Positions 15,694 to 24,909 of a DNA stretch of 47,109 nucleotides are shown piece by piece. The translations under genes were made by a program, and so were the position numbers. The notes beneath the pieces are model-generated. The model was not told where the DNA came from and searched no databases. It worked only from the letters and a program-made list of their open reading frames with translations. Within the stretch, counting starts at the first letter, position 1, and every line of letters starts with the position of its first letter. The stretch is from an uncultured Bacilli bacterium (GTDB taxonomy: Bacteria > Bacillota_I > Bacilli_A > RF39 > UBA660), in the NCBI GenBank assembly GCA_934098445.1, contig CAKOOW010000003.1, forward strand, positions 1 through 47,109, in the 5' to 3' direction.

Positions 15694-16539
15694 TTAATTC
15701 CACAAGGAGTTATAAATTTCTAAATAGTCTTTAATATCTTCATAAGCATCATTTGGACACTTCTTACTATGACAAGTAATCTCTTTAGTATCAGCATTAT
15801 AACTAAATGACATTTCATCATCGGTATAAGTATGAATATTATGCATAATATAGGATTCTACTCGATAATTATGGTCTTTATTATAGTAAACGAAATTACT
15901 ACCATCAGTTCTTAGAGAGATTCTACTACCATCATCAAGCTTACGTTCTAACTGGTAACGGCCGTTATAAGTAAAACCTTTATTAAGAAGAGTTTGAGCT
16001 TTCAGAGCTTGTTCTTCATAGAGTTTTTTTCCCTCGTTATCACTAGAATTATCTATGCCAATAGAATTTTCCTCTTCTTGGATATTATTCTTATCTAGGA
16101 GACGTTCTTTTGTTAAGTCTATTATCTCAGTAGTAGTCTTATCAGCAAGAAAATAAGTAACCGTAATAGTAAACTTACTATCCGTATAATCTTCTTTTTT
16201 AAATAATTCCTTGTACTTAGCACTTTCAATTAAATTGCCTAGGGGAATAGAGTTTTGACCACTTAGAAAATCATCATCAATCTTAAATTCAATGGCTATG
16301 ATATCTTCATCTTTAATATTAGTATTCTTAATATGGAAAGTTCCATAAGAGAAGATATTTTGAATAGATGAGTTAAGGAAAAGACCATCAGTATAAGAAA
16401 AATTCTCGCTCTCCCCTTTTAGTGCATAGACTTTTACTTCATCTTTCTGATTTAACTTAATACCTAGGATTACCACGGTAATAATTAAACCGATAAGAAG
16501 AAGCGCTAAGATAATCTTGGTAATTAGATTCTTTTGCAT
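15694..16539 (-). CDS. Single-pass membrane protein with outside domain, unknown
   Basis: 281 residues from the ATG at 16539 (GAGGTG upstream; an in-frame GTG at 16551 overlaps that site). One membrane helix at about 8-27, then a soluble outside domain. Near residues 170-200 there is an acidic, Ser/Asn-rich linker (DNSSDNEGKKLYEEQALKAQ) and then a second small domain with two Cys (CHSKKC) near residue 260. No family recognised. It lies 56 bases downstream of the histidine kinase gene on the same strand, so it may be part of that regulon, for example as an accessory sensor protein, but no motif proves that. Confidence 0.65.
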   Translation of the reverse strand: MQKNLITKIILALLLIGLIITVVILGIKLNQKDEVKVYALKGESENFSYTDGLFLNSSIQNIFSYGTFHIKNTNIKDEDIIAIEFKIDDDFLSGQNSIPLGNLIESAKYKELFKKEDYTDSKFTITVTYFLADKTTTEIIDLTKERLLDKNNIQEEENSIGIDNSSDNEGKKLYEEQALKAQTLLNKGFTYNGRYQLERKLDDGSRISLRTDGSNFVYYNKDHNYRVESYIMHNIHTYTDDEMSFSYNADTKEITCHSKKCPNDAYEDIKDYLEIYNSLWN

Positions 16540-16595
16540 ATAGTTTTTCACCTCAACACCAAAATACCATATTTAATCAGAATAGTAAAGTTTCC

Positions 16596-17804
16596 TTAAT
16601 AGAAGTACTTTATGGTAAAAGTGGTGCCTTTCTTACTAGTATCTACCATAATAAGACCATTATTACTCTCAATAATCTTTTTGGCAAGAGACAGTCCGAT
16701 GCCGATACTATCGGAAGATGAACTTGCCCCTTTATAAAATCTTTCAAAGATATGAGGTAAATCTTTTTCGCTAATGCCGGGGCCATAATCTCTTATCTCA
16801 ATACTAGCATAAACTTTATTAGCAGTAGTCGTTATATCAATTTTACTATTTTCATTGGAATGTTCGACACAATTTTTTAAGATATTTGTAATCGCCTCGA
16901 CTTGCCAGTTTAAATCACAATTAATTTTAATACTGGGTTCTAAATTTTTAGTAATCGTGATATTTTTTAAGTCACATAAAGGCGAAACATTCTTTATGGA
17001 AGAGGTTACTATCTCGTTTAAAGAAACTTCTTTTTTTAGAAAATGAACTGTATTAGAATCTAACTTCGATAACTTTAATAAATTTAGAGCTAAAAAGTTC
17101 ATGTTAAGAAGTTCTCTTTTAATATCTCTTATAAAGTCTTCTTTAGTATTCTTATCCATATCGGGATTATCAATGATATTATCTAAGATAATTAAAATAG
17201 AAGTAATAGGAGTCTTTAATTGATGAGAGATATCGGCTAAGGTATCTTTTAAATCTTTTTTGGCTTGTTTAGAATTTTCTGCATCTTCTTTTAACTTAAT
17301 AGTTACTTTATATAATTCATTTTTTAAAATAGATAATTCATCTTCTGACATTTCTTCTATATCAATCTTATAATTTCTTTTATTTATTTCTTCTAAACAC
17401 TTGGTAATTTTATTAATCTCCCGGTCTTTTTTAGCATTAAATCTTAAGAATAAGAAGATAAGGAAGAGAATATTTATAAAGACTAGCATAATATTAGTTA
17501 CTAAGAATTGCTGATATTTATTATCATTTTCCTTAAGAAGGGATTTATTATCAATAGTTAGACTATATTGTTCCAGGACTTTACCATCTTTTTTAGAACT
17601 TTTTAAAATATTATATAGTTCATCATCGGTAATATTAGGATATTCTTCTTTAACTTTTAAAATAATACTAGTTATCTTGGTATCAAAATTATCTTTATAT
17701 GCTTGGTATTCATATTTATTAATGCTATAGGTTAAAAAGATAATAAAAATCGTATATAAACTTAAAAGCACTAAAAACTTTTTTAATTTTTCTTTATTTT
17801 TCAT
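16596..17804 (-). CDS. Sensor histidine kinase
   Basis: 402 residues. Start ATG 17804 (AGGA upstream) overlaps the end of the response regulator gene by 11 bases. Membrane helices at about 9-28 and 101-122 flank a ~70-residue outside loop; a HAMP-like linker follows. H-box ADISHQLKTPITSIL puts the phospho-His near residue 194. The ATP-binding lid is complete: NILKNCVEHSN (N box), IEIRDYGPGI (G1), HIFERFYKG (F box) and GIGLSLAKKI (G2). Gram-positive OmpR-class kinase. The loop is bigger than in BceS-type intramembrane kinases, so it may sense a ligand itself rather than only the transporter. With the response regulator and ABC genes beside it, cell-envelope or antimicrobial-peptide sensing is a reasonable guess. 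Confidence 0.93.
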   Translation of the reverse strand: MKNKEKLKKFLVLLSLYTIFIIFLTYSINKYEYQAYKDNFDTKITSIILKVKEEYPNITDDELYNILKSSKKDGKVLEQYSLTIDNKSLLKENDNKYQQFLVTNIMLVFINILFLIFLFLRFNAKKDREINKITKCLEEINKRNYKIDIEEMSEDELSILKNELYKVTIKLKEDAENSKQAKKDLKDTLADISHQLKTPITSILIILDNIIDNPDMDKNTKEDFIRDIKRELLNMNFLALNLLKLSKLDSNTVHFLKKEVSLNEIVTSSIKNVSPLCDLKNITITKNLEPSIKINCDLNWQVEAITNILKNCVEHSNENSKIDITTTANKVYASIEIRDYGPGISEKDLPHIFERFYKGASSSSDSIGIGLSLAKKIIESNNGLIMVDTSKKGTTFTIKYFY

Positions 17805-18453
17805 AATCAATCCTGTAACCTAAACCTTTAACGGTAGAAATAATATCGGTTTCTAATTTTTGTCTTATTCTTTGGAAGTATACAGTTATTGTATGGCTAT
17901 CAACATCATTACCAGTCCATTCATAAATTTTATCTAAGATGGTATTACGACTTACGAGCTTATTTAGATTTAAGAATAAAAGATGCAGAAGTTTTAACTC
18001 CAACGGGGTTAATTCGATTTTGGTAGTATCTTTATAAACTAACATTTTATCCATATCAAAACTTATATCCCCGACTTTTAAAATACTGTTATGTTTTTGG
18101 CGTAACAAGACTTTATTAATACGAGCCAGCAATTCTTTGGTCGAAAAAGGCTTGGTTAAATAGTCTTCGGCTCCTATTTCAAGACCTCTTACAATATCAT
18201 CTTCCTCATCTTTAGCGGTTAAAAAGATAGTGGGAATATTTAAAGATTTTAGATTATCGGTAAAGAAAGTAAAGCCATTACCATCCGGTAAGGTTACATC
18301 TAAAATAATTAAGTTTATCTGAGGATTATCTTTTAAATAAGATATAGCTTCTAAAAGATTTTTACAGGCATAAACTTCATAGTTATTTTGTTTTAAAGTA
18401 TAAGTTAGGCCTTTGATAATAGTTAAATTATCTTCAATTAATAATATTTGCAT
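17794..18453 (-). CDS. OmpR/PhoB-type response regulator
   Basis: 219 residues. Receiver domain 1-115 with the acidic pair E7/D8, phospho-acceptor D52 (LIILDVTLPDG), T79-A-K and K101 (EDYLTKPFS). A winged-helix DNA-binding domain of the OmpR class follows (ELTPLELKLLHLLFLNLNKL, then RNTILDKIYEW, DSHTITVYFQRIRQKLE, GLGYRID). Start has AAGGAG. Overlaps and precedes the kinase. Likely binds the 11-bp direct repeat in front of the ABC transporter genes (21850-21866). Confidence 0.95.
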   Translation of the reverse strand: MQILLIEDNLTIIKGLTYTLKQNNYEVYACKNLLEAISYLKDNPQINLIILDVTLPDGNGFTFFTDNLKSLNIPTIFLTAKDEEDDIVRGLEIGAEDYLTKPFSTKELLARINKVLLRQKHNSILKVGDISFDMDKMLVYKDTTKIELTPLELKLLHLLFLNLNKLVSRNTILDKIYEWTGNDVDSHTITVYFQRIRQKLETDIISTVKGLGYRIDYEK

Positions 18454-18497
18454 AGAAAGTACTCCTTTTTTATATCTTATAATTTTTTATAGTGAAA

Positions 18498-18520
18498 GAA
18501 AAGGGCTTTAAACCCTTTTC
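18498..18520 (-). terminator. Terminator after the ABC transporter genes
   Basis: Perfect 8-bp stem GAAAAGGG / CCCTTTTC around a 7-base loop, 10 bases after the permease stop. The T tail is short, so some read-through into the response regulator gene is possible. Confidence 0.7.
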
Positions 18521-18529
18521 CAAACTTTT

Positions 18530-21136
18530 CTAAATATTTTCGTTTCTAATAGTTTCAATAATATTCTGTTTATTTATCTTTCTTAATGAATATTTCATCA
18601 ATAAGGTAATTAAAAGGTAAACAGCCAAAATACTAATTATAATCGGAATTATTGGTAATTTATAACCAGAGAAATCACTACTAGCTAGATAATGATAGAT
18701 TAAAACGGATAAACCAGTACCTAAGATAATACCTACTATTAGAGATTTAACAGTCATAAAGATACTTTCTAAACGAATCATTTTGGAAAATTCTTTGGTA
18801 GTCATACCTATACTTTTTAAAGTAGCAAATTCACTTCTTCTAAGTTGCATATTAGTTGTAATGGTATTAAAGATATTAGTTATCCCAATAAGGAAAATTA
18901 CAATAATAAAGCCATATAGGAAGATACCTACTAAGATATAGAAATTGCGCATCATCTCTACTCGTTCTTCAGTGTTATAAAGTTCATAATCTTCATTATT
19001 TAAGAGTTCTTCTATCTCATCTTGAAGTTTAGAAGCCGCTGTTGAATAATATAGGGCCATTATATAAGTACTTTTAGTTGGTAAAGTTTTATATAAATCT
19101 TCACTTACAACTAATATAGAACTGTTGGAATTTTCTAGTCCAAAAGGATATTTATCACTTAAGGCTCCCACTACTATTGAGGTAGGATTATCCGAAATGT
19201 TGCCCGTAATCGTATCCCCTACTTGAAAGTCAAACTCTCTAAGAATTCTACTTTTTTCTTTATTTGTTTCGTTTTCATATTTAATCATCGGATATTTATC
19301 TATTAAAACACCTTTATCTTTAAGGGTTTCATAGTCTAAGTTTAAAGTCTGAAGATATTTTTTATATGCCTCATCATTAAGAGAATAAATAGTTATATAA
19401 GTATCAATATCATCGCTAACTTCAGGGTTATGCCACTCTAGATAATCCTTACTATAATGTGTATTAGAAAAGCCAAAATTACTTTGCTTTCTAACAACTA
19501 CATCTTTAATATTATCTAATTTAGTGGTTTCCATAATTTTTTGATAAGTAGTATCATTATTATTTTTAACTGATAGATAGATATTGTAATCAGAAGAGCC
19601 TAGTTCTTCTTTAATACTTTGGAAAGCAAGGGACATAAAGGATGCTAAAGCTATGAAAGTACAAACCGAAACAGCAATGGAAATAACAGTAGTTCGATAT
19701 TTCTTCTTATTGCGTTGTTGATTTTTATAGGATATTTCGCCCCCAATCCCAAAGATTTTACTAATTAACTTGGGAGTTTTTAATTTTCGAGCCTTAATTT
19801 TAAGATCTGCACTGTTTTTAATTGAGTCAATAGGTGAAATTTTACTAGCCCGCCTAGCACTTTTAAAGGCTGAAAAGTAAATAGTTATGATTCCTAGACC
19901 AATCGTAAATAATAAAACTAAGGGTGAATAAGAAAATGTTAATTTAAGACCACCAGCCATCATCTTATTTAAGAAGAAATTACTAACTATAACTAAGATA
20001 TAAGCCGCTAAAAGACCAAATAACAAACCGAAAGGAATACCAATAAGTCCCAAGATAGAGGCTTCATAAAAGACATTTTGGCGAATTTGTTTTTTAGTCG
20101 CCCCCACACTTCTTAACATTCCATATTGTTTGGTTTTCTCGGTAATAGAAATATCAAAGCTATTTTTGATGCAAAATACTGAAGTAAAAACAATAATTAG
20201 ACAAACTATCAAGACAACCGTGCCTAAACTCCTGGTAGTACTTTCATCTAACGGATTAGTTTCTAAAGTTATGAGATAGTTATTACTATTAAACTGGTAT
20301 TTACTATTCTTCATTTGGGCCTCAAGCCTATCAAGCTCAGAAGCACTAAGATAATCTGACTTTAAGAATTTTTGTAAAATATCAGGTTCGATACCTAAGA
20401 TATTTGCTGTTACTTTCACATGATTTTTTAAACCGGTTTTATTATACTTAGCATAAACATCAACTTTATCGGGAATATCTTTAGAATCTAAATAAGTAAT
20501 AAAGGTATAACCTGGGGCTTTATAAGGCTCAATAGTACGATTTGGTCTTTCGGCAATACCAACAATTTGATAGGTTTTACTACTAGTATCTATAAGATGT
20601 TCGTTACTATCGGAATCATACGATTCATCTTGACCTAGAAGATAACCATCACTTACTCTTTTTCCAACATCTAAAGTAATATAATCGCCGACTTTTAAAT
20701 TTATGCGTCCATTCGTTTTTAAGTGGGTAGGAATTATTATTTCCGAGGCATTTTCTGGGAACCTTCCTTCAACTAAATGAACGGAAAGATTATCTAGAGA
20801 TTCCTTACTAAAGGCTTTTATGTAAGCATAGGGTTTATATTCATTTTTAGAGTCATTTAACTTAGCATAACCGATATTACTAGTTAAATAGGTAGCCGCA
20901 ATCCCGAAGTTATTTTGAATATTTTGAACATCTTCTTTAGAAACATCTTGATATTCATAATGAAAGTTACCAAACTCATATATTTCATAATTAATTAAAG
21001 AATTTATGGCACTGGAATACATGGTAGCCACGGCACTTACTAGAGCCACGGATAAGATGATACCGATAATAGTAACGATGGTGCGTTTCTTATTAAATTT
21101 TAAATTTTTAATAGTTAATTTATTTAGTAAGTCCAT
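18530..21136 (-). CDS. FtsX/MacB-type ABC transporter permease
   Basis: 868 residues from ATG 21136, one base after the ATPase stop, with GTGAGG upstream. One helix at about 22-42, a large outside domain, then three helices (about 305-425) forming a first FtsX domain with the TKQYGMLRSVGATKKQIRQN phrase; a joining helix near 490; a second outside domain; and a second FtsX set at the end with RRSEFATLKSIGMTTKEFSK. Two FtsX domains in one chain means one permease subunit may suffice. Larger than BceB-type (about 650) and more like the SalY/macrolide- or lipid-type permeases of Bacillota. With the ATPase it probably extracts peptides, lipids or antibiotics from the membrane, or signals to the kinase. 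Substrate unknown. Confidence 0.9.
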   Translation of the reverse strand: MDLLNKLTIKNLKFNKKRTIVTIIGIILSVALVSAVATMYSSAINSLINYEIYEFGNFHYEYQDVSKEDVQNIQNNFGIAATYLTSNIGYAKLNDSKNEYKPYAYIKAFSKESLDNLSVHLVEGRFPENASEIIIPTHLKTNGRINLKVGDYITLDVGKRVSDGYLLGQDESYDSDSNEHLIDTSSKTYQIVGIAERPNRTIEPYKAPGYTFITYLDSKDIPDKVDVYAKYNKTGLKNHVKVTANILGIEPDILQKFLKSDYLSASELDRLEAQMKNSKYQFNSNNYLITLETNPLDESTTRSLGTVVLIVCLIIVFTSVFCIKNSFDISITEKTKQYGMLRSVGATKKQIRQNVFYEASILGLIGIPFGLLFGLLAAYILVIVSNFFLNKMMAGGLKLTFSYSPLVLLFTIGLGIITIYFSAFKSARRASKISPIDSIKNSADLKIKARKLKTPKLISKIFGIGGEISYKNQQRNKKKYRTTVISIAVSVCTFIALASFMSLAFQSIKEELGSSDYNIYLSVKNNNDTTYQKIMETTKLDNIKDVVVRKQSNFGFSNTHYSKDYLEWHNPEVSDDIDTYITIYSLNDEAYKKYLQTLNLDYETLKDKGVLIDKYPMIKYENETNKEKSRILREFDFQVGDTITGNISDNPTSIVVGALSDKYPFGLENSNSSILVVSEDLYKTLPTKSTYIMALYYSTAASKLQDEIEELLNNEDYELYNTEERVEMMRNFYILVGIFLYGFIIVIFLIGITNIFNTITTNMQLRRSEFATLKSIGMTTKEFSKMIRLESIFMTVKSLIVGIILGTGLSVLIYHYLASSDFSGYKLPIIPIIISILAVYLLITLLMKYSLRKINKQNIIETIRNENI

Positions 21137-21137
21137 A

Positions 21138-21809
21138 TTAAGCCTCACTTACGATTTTACCATCTTCAATTTTAATAATTCGATCGGCCATTTTCGCAAT
21201 TTCTAAGTTATGGGTAATCATAATAATAGTTTGCTTTAATTCTTTATTAGATTTCTTTAACAGAGCCACAATTTCATCACTAGATTTAGAATCTAAGTTA
21301 CCTGTTGGTTCATCGGCTAAAACAATAGTTGGTCTAGTTATAAGGGCTCTACCAATACTAGTTCGTTGTTGTTGACCACCACTTAATTCATTAGGAAGAT
21401 GATATCTTCTCTTTTCTAAGCCTAAATGACTTAACATATTTTCTAGTTCTTCATTACTAACTTTACGATTATCGAGCGCTAAAGGTAAAGTAATGTTTTC
21501 CTCAACATTTAATATTGGTATTAAGTTATAAAACTGATAGATTAAGCCAATTTGACGACGTCTAAAAATGGCTAGTTTATCATCATCTAAGGCAAATATA
21601 TCTTTACCGTCAATATAAACTTTACCTTTGGTTGGTCTATCTACGCCGCCGATTAAATGTAAAAGGGTAGATTTCCCCGAACCAGAGGCTCCTACAATAG
21701 CCACAAATTCACCTTTTTTAACGCTAAATGAAACATTATCTAAGGCTATAACTTGGGTTTCTTTTTTTCCATATATTTTGGTTAAATTTTCCACTCTTAA
21801 AATTTCCAT
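21138..21809 (-). CDS. ABC transporter ATP-binding protein (MacB/LolD class)
   Basis: 223 residues. Walker A GASGSGKS at 40-47, Q-loop YQFYNLIP, signature LSGGQQQR, Walker B IVLADEPTGNLD and switch His in IMITHNLEIA. The NLDSKSSDE D-loop and overall build are of the FtsE/LolD/MacB class that works with FtsX-fold permeases. First gene of the ABC unit, translated just ahead of the permease; start has GGAG. Its promoter carries a direct repeat suited to an OmpR-type activator. Confidence 0.96.
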   Translation of the reverse strand: MEILRVENLTKIYGKKETQVIALDNVSFSVKKGEFVAIVGASGSGKSTLLHLIGGVDRPTKGKVYIDGKDIFALDDDKLAIFRRRQIGLIYQFYNLIPILNVEENITLPLALDNRKVSNEELENMLSHLGLEKRRYHLPNELSGGQQQRTSIGRALITRPTIVLADEPTGNLDSKSSDEIVALLKKSNKELKQTIIMITHNLEIAKMADRIIKIEDGKIVSEA

Positions 21810-21832
21810 AATAATCTCCTTTTCTTAAAGAC

Positions 21833-21866
21833 ATTATATGATATTTAAAGTTACAACTAAGTTACA
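21833..21866 (-). promoter_or_regulatory. ABC promoter with OmpR-type direct repeat
   Basis: Minus strand -10 TATAAT (21833-21838). Two TGTAAC copies start 11 bases apart (21861-21866 and 21850-21855), covering the -35 position, where no real -35 hexamer exists. One-turn direct repeats in place of a -35 are typical of activation by an OmpR-class regulator; the one encoded at 17794 is the obvious candidate (inference). Confidence 0.6.
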
Positions 21867-21882
21867 TTTCTAAATTTTATTA

Positions 21883-21911
21883 AAAAAACTATTCTCCAAA
21901 GAAAACAGTTT
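21883..21911 (-). terminator. Terminator after prepilin peptidase gene
   Basis: Minus strand AAACTGTT - loop - AATAGTTT with one G-U pair followed by a T-run; overlaps the last codon of the 21910-22677 gene. Confidence 0.75.
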
Positions 21912-22677
21912 AAAACATAATTAAATAATCAATAAATTCTAAGATAGGACTAGCAAAGACAAAGATGATAAAATTCGAAATGATTAAGAAAGGTCCAAAA
22001 GGAACTTCTCTATCTCTATACTTTATTAAGTAATAAAAAGCAATCGGTAAAGTAAGAAGACTTGCTAAAACTAGATTAACAAAAGCTAATTTATATCCTA
22101 AAGATAAACCAATAAAGAAAGAAAGCTTGATGTCCCCACCACCTAAAGACTCTCTTTTAAAAGCTTTATCTCCTAAGATTTTAACTAGTAACATAAAGAA
22201 GAATAATAATAATCCACTTAGAATGGCAATCAAAGTATCAATTATACCACCTTGAAGAAATTTAATAATTATTATTAAAATACTCCCTACTATTAAAGGT
22301 TCATCTAAGATAATAAGATAATTAAAATCAGTGATACAAGTAATTACTAAGACACTAGAAATCACTAGACTAATAAAGAAGTCATAAGATAAGCCAAAGT
22401 AAAGATAACTAAATAAGTAAAAAAGACCTGTAATTATCTCAATTAAAGGATACCACCAGGATAATTTGGTGTGACATTGTCTACACCTACCGCCTTGAAT
22501 TAAAAAAGAGATAATAGGTATTAATTCATACCATTTAAGTAAATGATTACATTTTTCACAATGACTACCAGGTTTAATAATGGATTCATTATTACTTAAA
22601 CGATGAGCCACGACATTAAAGAAGGAACCCATTATGGTTCCAATAATAAAGATATAGATAGCAATAATTATATCCAT
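21910..22677 (-). CDS. pilD: Prepilin peptidase (type IV leader peptidase)
   Basis: 255 residues, about seven or eight membrane helices. Cuts and usually N-methylates prepilins at the cytoplasmic face. The N-terminal methylase-associated domain keeps all four zinc Cys (HCEKC at 40/43, RCRQC at 65/68). The two catalytic Asp are D117 in TDFNY and D182 in GGGDIKL. PFGPFL near the end is also typical. Its ATG overlaps the pilC stop by one base (TAATG), so the two are translationally linked. Likely substrates: the large pilin-like proteins at 8.7-13.6 kb. Could equally be named comC; I use pilD as the general name. Confidence 0.95.
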   Translation of the reverse strand: MDIIIAIYIFIIGTIMGSFFNVVAHRLSNNESIIKPGSHCEKCNHLLKWYELIPIISFLIQGGRCRQCHTKLSWWYPLIEIITGLFYLFSYLYFGLSYDFFISLVISSVLVITCITDFNYLIILDEPLIVGSILIIIIKFLQGGIIDTLIAILSGLLLFFFMLLVKILGDKAFKRESLGGGDIKLSFFIGLSLGYKLAFVNLVLASLLTLPIAFYYLIKYRDREVPFGPFLIISNFIIFVFASPILEFIDYLIMF

Positions 22678-24548
22678 TACATTGTCCCTCCTGAAACATT
22701 ATTATACATATCAAACATCGGTACTAAAATAGAAATAATTATACCGCCAACTACCACTGCTAGGAAAACAATAGTAAGAGGTTCAATAAAGCTCTTAATA
22801 TTATTAACCATTGAGGCATGTTGTTCTTGATAGTAGTGACTAACCCTGTCCATCATTTCGGCTAATTCACCAGTCGATTCTCCTGTTACTATCATATTAT
22901 AAGCGACATCTGGAACGGCCCAATGATCTTTAAAGGCTTTAGAAATCTTATCTCCTGTTACAATGTTGTTAATCGTATTATACATAATTTCTTTATAAAT
23001 TTCATTATTAGTTATTTTACTTAAGATTTCAACACTCTGCGTAATATAAACATTATTTTTTAATAAGGAAGCAAAAGTTTTAGTAAATATAGCTATTTCA
23101 TTATAAATAATAATATTTTTAACTACGGGAATATGCATCAAAATCTGCTGAACCGTTTTTCTAAAGGCTTTAACCTTCTTATAAGCCATAACAAAGAGAA
23201 TAATCGCTATTATAATAAGAATTAAAAGAATCCAAGCTTTAGTCTTTAAGAATTGACTAGCCGCAAGAACTAAAGCGGTCATTCCCTTAATCTCAACACC
23301 ATTAGATGAATAAATATCTTCAAATTGAGGTACTACATAAAGAATAATAAAGCAAACTACCACAATAGCAAAAATAATAACGATAGAAGGATAAGTCATT
23401 GCGCTAATCATTTGCTTCTTTGTTGTTTCCATCTCCGTATAATAGTTAGACATATCATCTAGGGTAGCCTCTAAATCTCCAGTAGCTTCGGCCGCTTTTA
23501 ACATGTTAATAAGTAATGGGGGAAATTTTGAACCTTGCTTTTCTAAAGCTTGAGAGAAAGAATTTCCCATGGTCAATTCGTATGCAATGGCTTGCATCGT
23601 AATTTTTTTATCTTTTTGTTTAGCATATTGATTAATTAAAATTTTAATAGCATCATTTAAGGTTATACCAGCTTTAATATAAGTTGATAATTGTGTTAAC
23701 CAGAAAATCAGGTCTTTAGTTGACCATTTTGAGCCCACCATGGAAGAATCACCATAAATGAAATCAATCCACTTATTATTTTCAATTTGATAAACTTCAA
23801 CCCCTTCATTTAGAAGAAATGAGTTAACATCCATTTTAGTTAAAGCTGTAAAGTTACCATACTCAATTTTACCATCTAAATTTTTAATTTTATAACGATA
23901 AACTTTAGCTTTATCCGGAATGTTAGCATCTGGTTGTTGAAGTTCCAATTGTAATTTTCTTCTTTCTTCCTCTAAACGCAACACTTCCTTTTGCGTTATA
24001 CCTAAGAAATCTTTAATTTTTTTGACAATGACTTCTAAATCATCACTTTTTTTCTCTTTTTTCTTATTCATAAATTTAGCTTGTTGATAAGCTTCATCAA
24101 CCGTCTTTGATGAGGCATTAAACAAAGTTGATAACGGATAAGAAATACCGCGATATGCTAGATAAAAAATGTTCAAGATACTTAAGAAAAATTCCAGCAA
24201 GAAACTAGAGTCGCTTTTAGTCTTGGATTTCTTTTTTTTGTTATCGGTAACTGGATTAGCTATCTTAGCGTTAGCATCATTAGAAGGTGTATCTTTATCT
24301 AAGGATTTTCCTTCACCTTGATTATTAGTTTGATTTTCATTATTATCTTGAGTTTGATTTTCTAAAGAAGAAGCAACTGTCCCTCCAGCTTGATTATTTA
24401 AAGTATCGTTAGGGTTTTGTTTTTCTATAACATTATTTGAAGCATTAATTTGATTAAAATTGGAAGTCTCTTTTGGAGTCGGATTAGAATTATTTACTTC
24501 AGAATTATTGTCAGGATTAAAAGTATTATTAAGAGTTTCTTGATTCAT
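22677..24548 (-). CDS. pilC: PilC/GspF platform protein with long Asn/Gln-rich start
   Basis: 623 residues from ATG 24548 (GGTGG upstream). Inner-membrane platform of type IV pilus/type II secretion machines. The first ~95 residues are low-complexity Asn/Gln/Thr and likely disordered, followed by a KKKKSKTK patch and a hydrophobic loop. The core has two T2SSF domains: one at about 275-400 (LSTYIKAGITLNDAIKIL, MTYPSIVIIFAIVVV) and one at about 485-610 (FTKTFASLLKNNVYITQSVE, GESTGELAEMMDRVSHYY), each with the GE/ATGDL-type turn and three helices overall. About 200 residues longer than usual. pilB is not in the window. Confidence 0.92.
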   Translation of the reverse strand: MNQETLNNTFNPDNNSEVNNSNPTPKETSNFNQINASNNVIEKQNPNDTLNNQAGGTVASSLENQTQDNNENQTNNQGEGKSLDKDTPSNDANAKIANPVTDNKKKKSKTKSDSSFLLEFFLSILNIFYLAYRGISYPLSTLFNASSKTVDEAYQQAKFMNKKKEKKSDDLEVIVKKIKDFLGITQKEVLRLEEERRKLQLELQQPDANIPDKAKVYRYKIKNLDGKIEYGNFTALTKMDVNSFLLNEGVEVYQIENNKWIDFIYGDSSMVGSKWSTKDLIFWLTQLSTYIKAGITLNDAIKILINQYAKQKDKKITMQAIAYELTMGNSFSQALEKQGSKFPPLLINMLKAAEATGDLEATLDDMSNYYTEMETTKKQMISAMTYPSIVIIFAIVVVCFIILYVVPQFEDIYSSNGVEIKGMTALVLAASQFLKTKAWILLILIIIAIILFVMAYKKVKAFRKTVQQILMHIPVVKNIIIYNEIAIFTKTFASLLKNNVYITQSVEILSKITNNEIYKEIMYNTINNIVTGDKISKAFKDHWAVPDVAYNMIVTGESTGELAEMMDRVSHYYQEQHASMVNNIKSFIEPLTIVFLAVVVGGIIISILVPMFDMYNNVSGGTM

Positions 24549-24633
24549 ATCATTACCACCTATTGTAATCATTATAGCAAATTTAAGACAATAATAAAAC
24601 TATTTTTCATATACTATTTTAGAGGGTGGTTTT

Positions 24634-24909
24634 ATGTATCCAAGTAATTTTAATAGTTTGTCATTAGGAAAAATTATTGGGGGTTTATCCAAAACTTTAA
24701 ATATTGTTAATCAAGCTTTACCTTTATATAAACAAATTAAGCCTATCATTAGTAATGCCAGTGGAATTTTAAGTGTTTTTAAAGAATTTAATAAACCTGA
24801 TACGCCAAGTTTCCCAACAAATTTCAAAGAAAAAAGTACTCAAGCGAGTACGGTTGATGCTAAAATCATTGAAACTAGCAGTTTAAATACGCCTACTTTT
24901 TTCCAATAA
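24634..24909 (+). CDS. YqfQ/VrrA-like small protein
   Basis: 91 residues, start with GAGGGTGG. The segment GKIIGGLSKTLNIVNQALPL with YKQIKPIISNASGILSVFKEF resembles YqfQ-type proteins (PF14181), whose gene in Bacillus lies in the sigA-trmK neighbourhood, as here. The rest is Ser/Thr/Pro-rich and probably disordered. Lone plus-strand gene, convergent with trmK, overlapping its 3' end by 27 bases. Function unknown. Family call moderate. Confidence 0.6.
   Translation: MYPSNFNSLSLGKIIGGLSKTLNIVNQALPLYKQIKPIISNASGILSVFKEFNKPDTPSFPTNFKEKSTQASTVDAKIIETSSLNTPTFFQ

Noticed and set aside
15694..16539. Type IV minor pilin, because of a hydrophobic N-terminus
   Set aside because: No prepilin cleavage motif or Glu at position 5; it is an ordinary single membrane anchor.
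21006..21206. Plus-strand frame across the ABC ATPase/permease junction
   Set aside because: Shadow of two certain genes in other frames.
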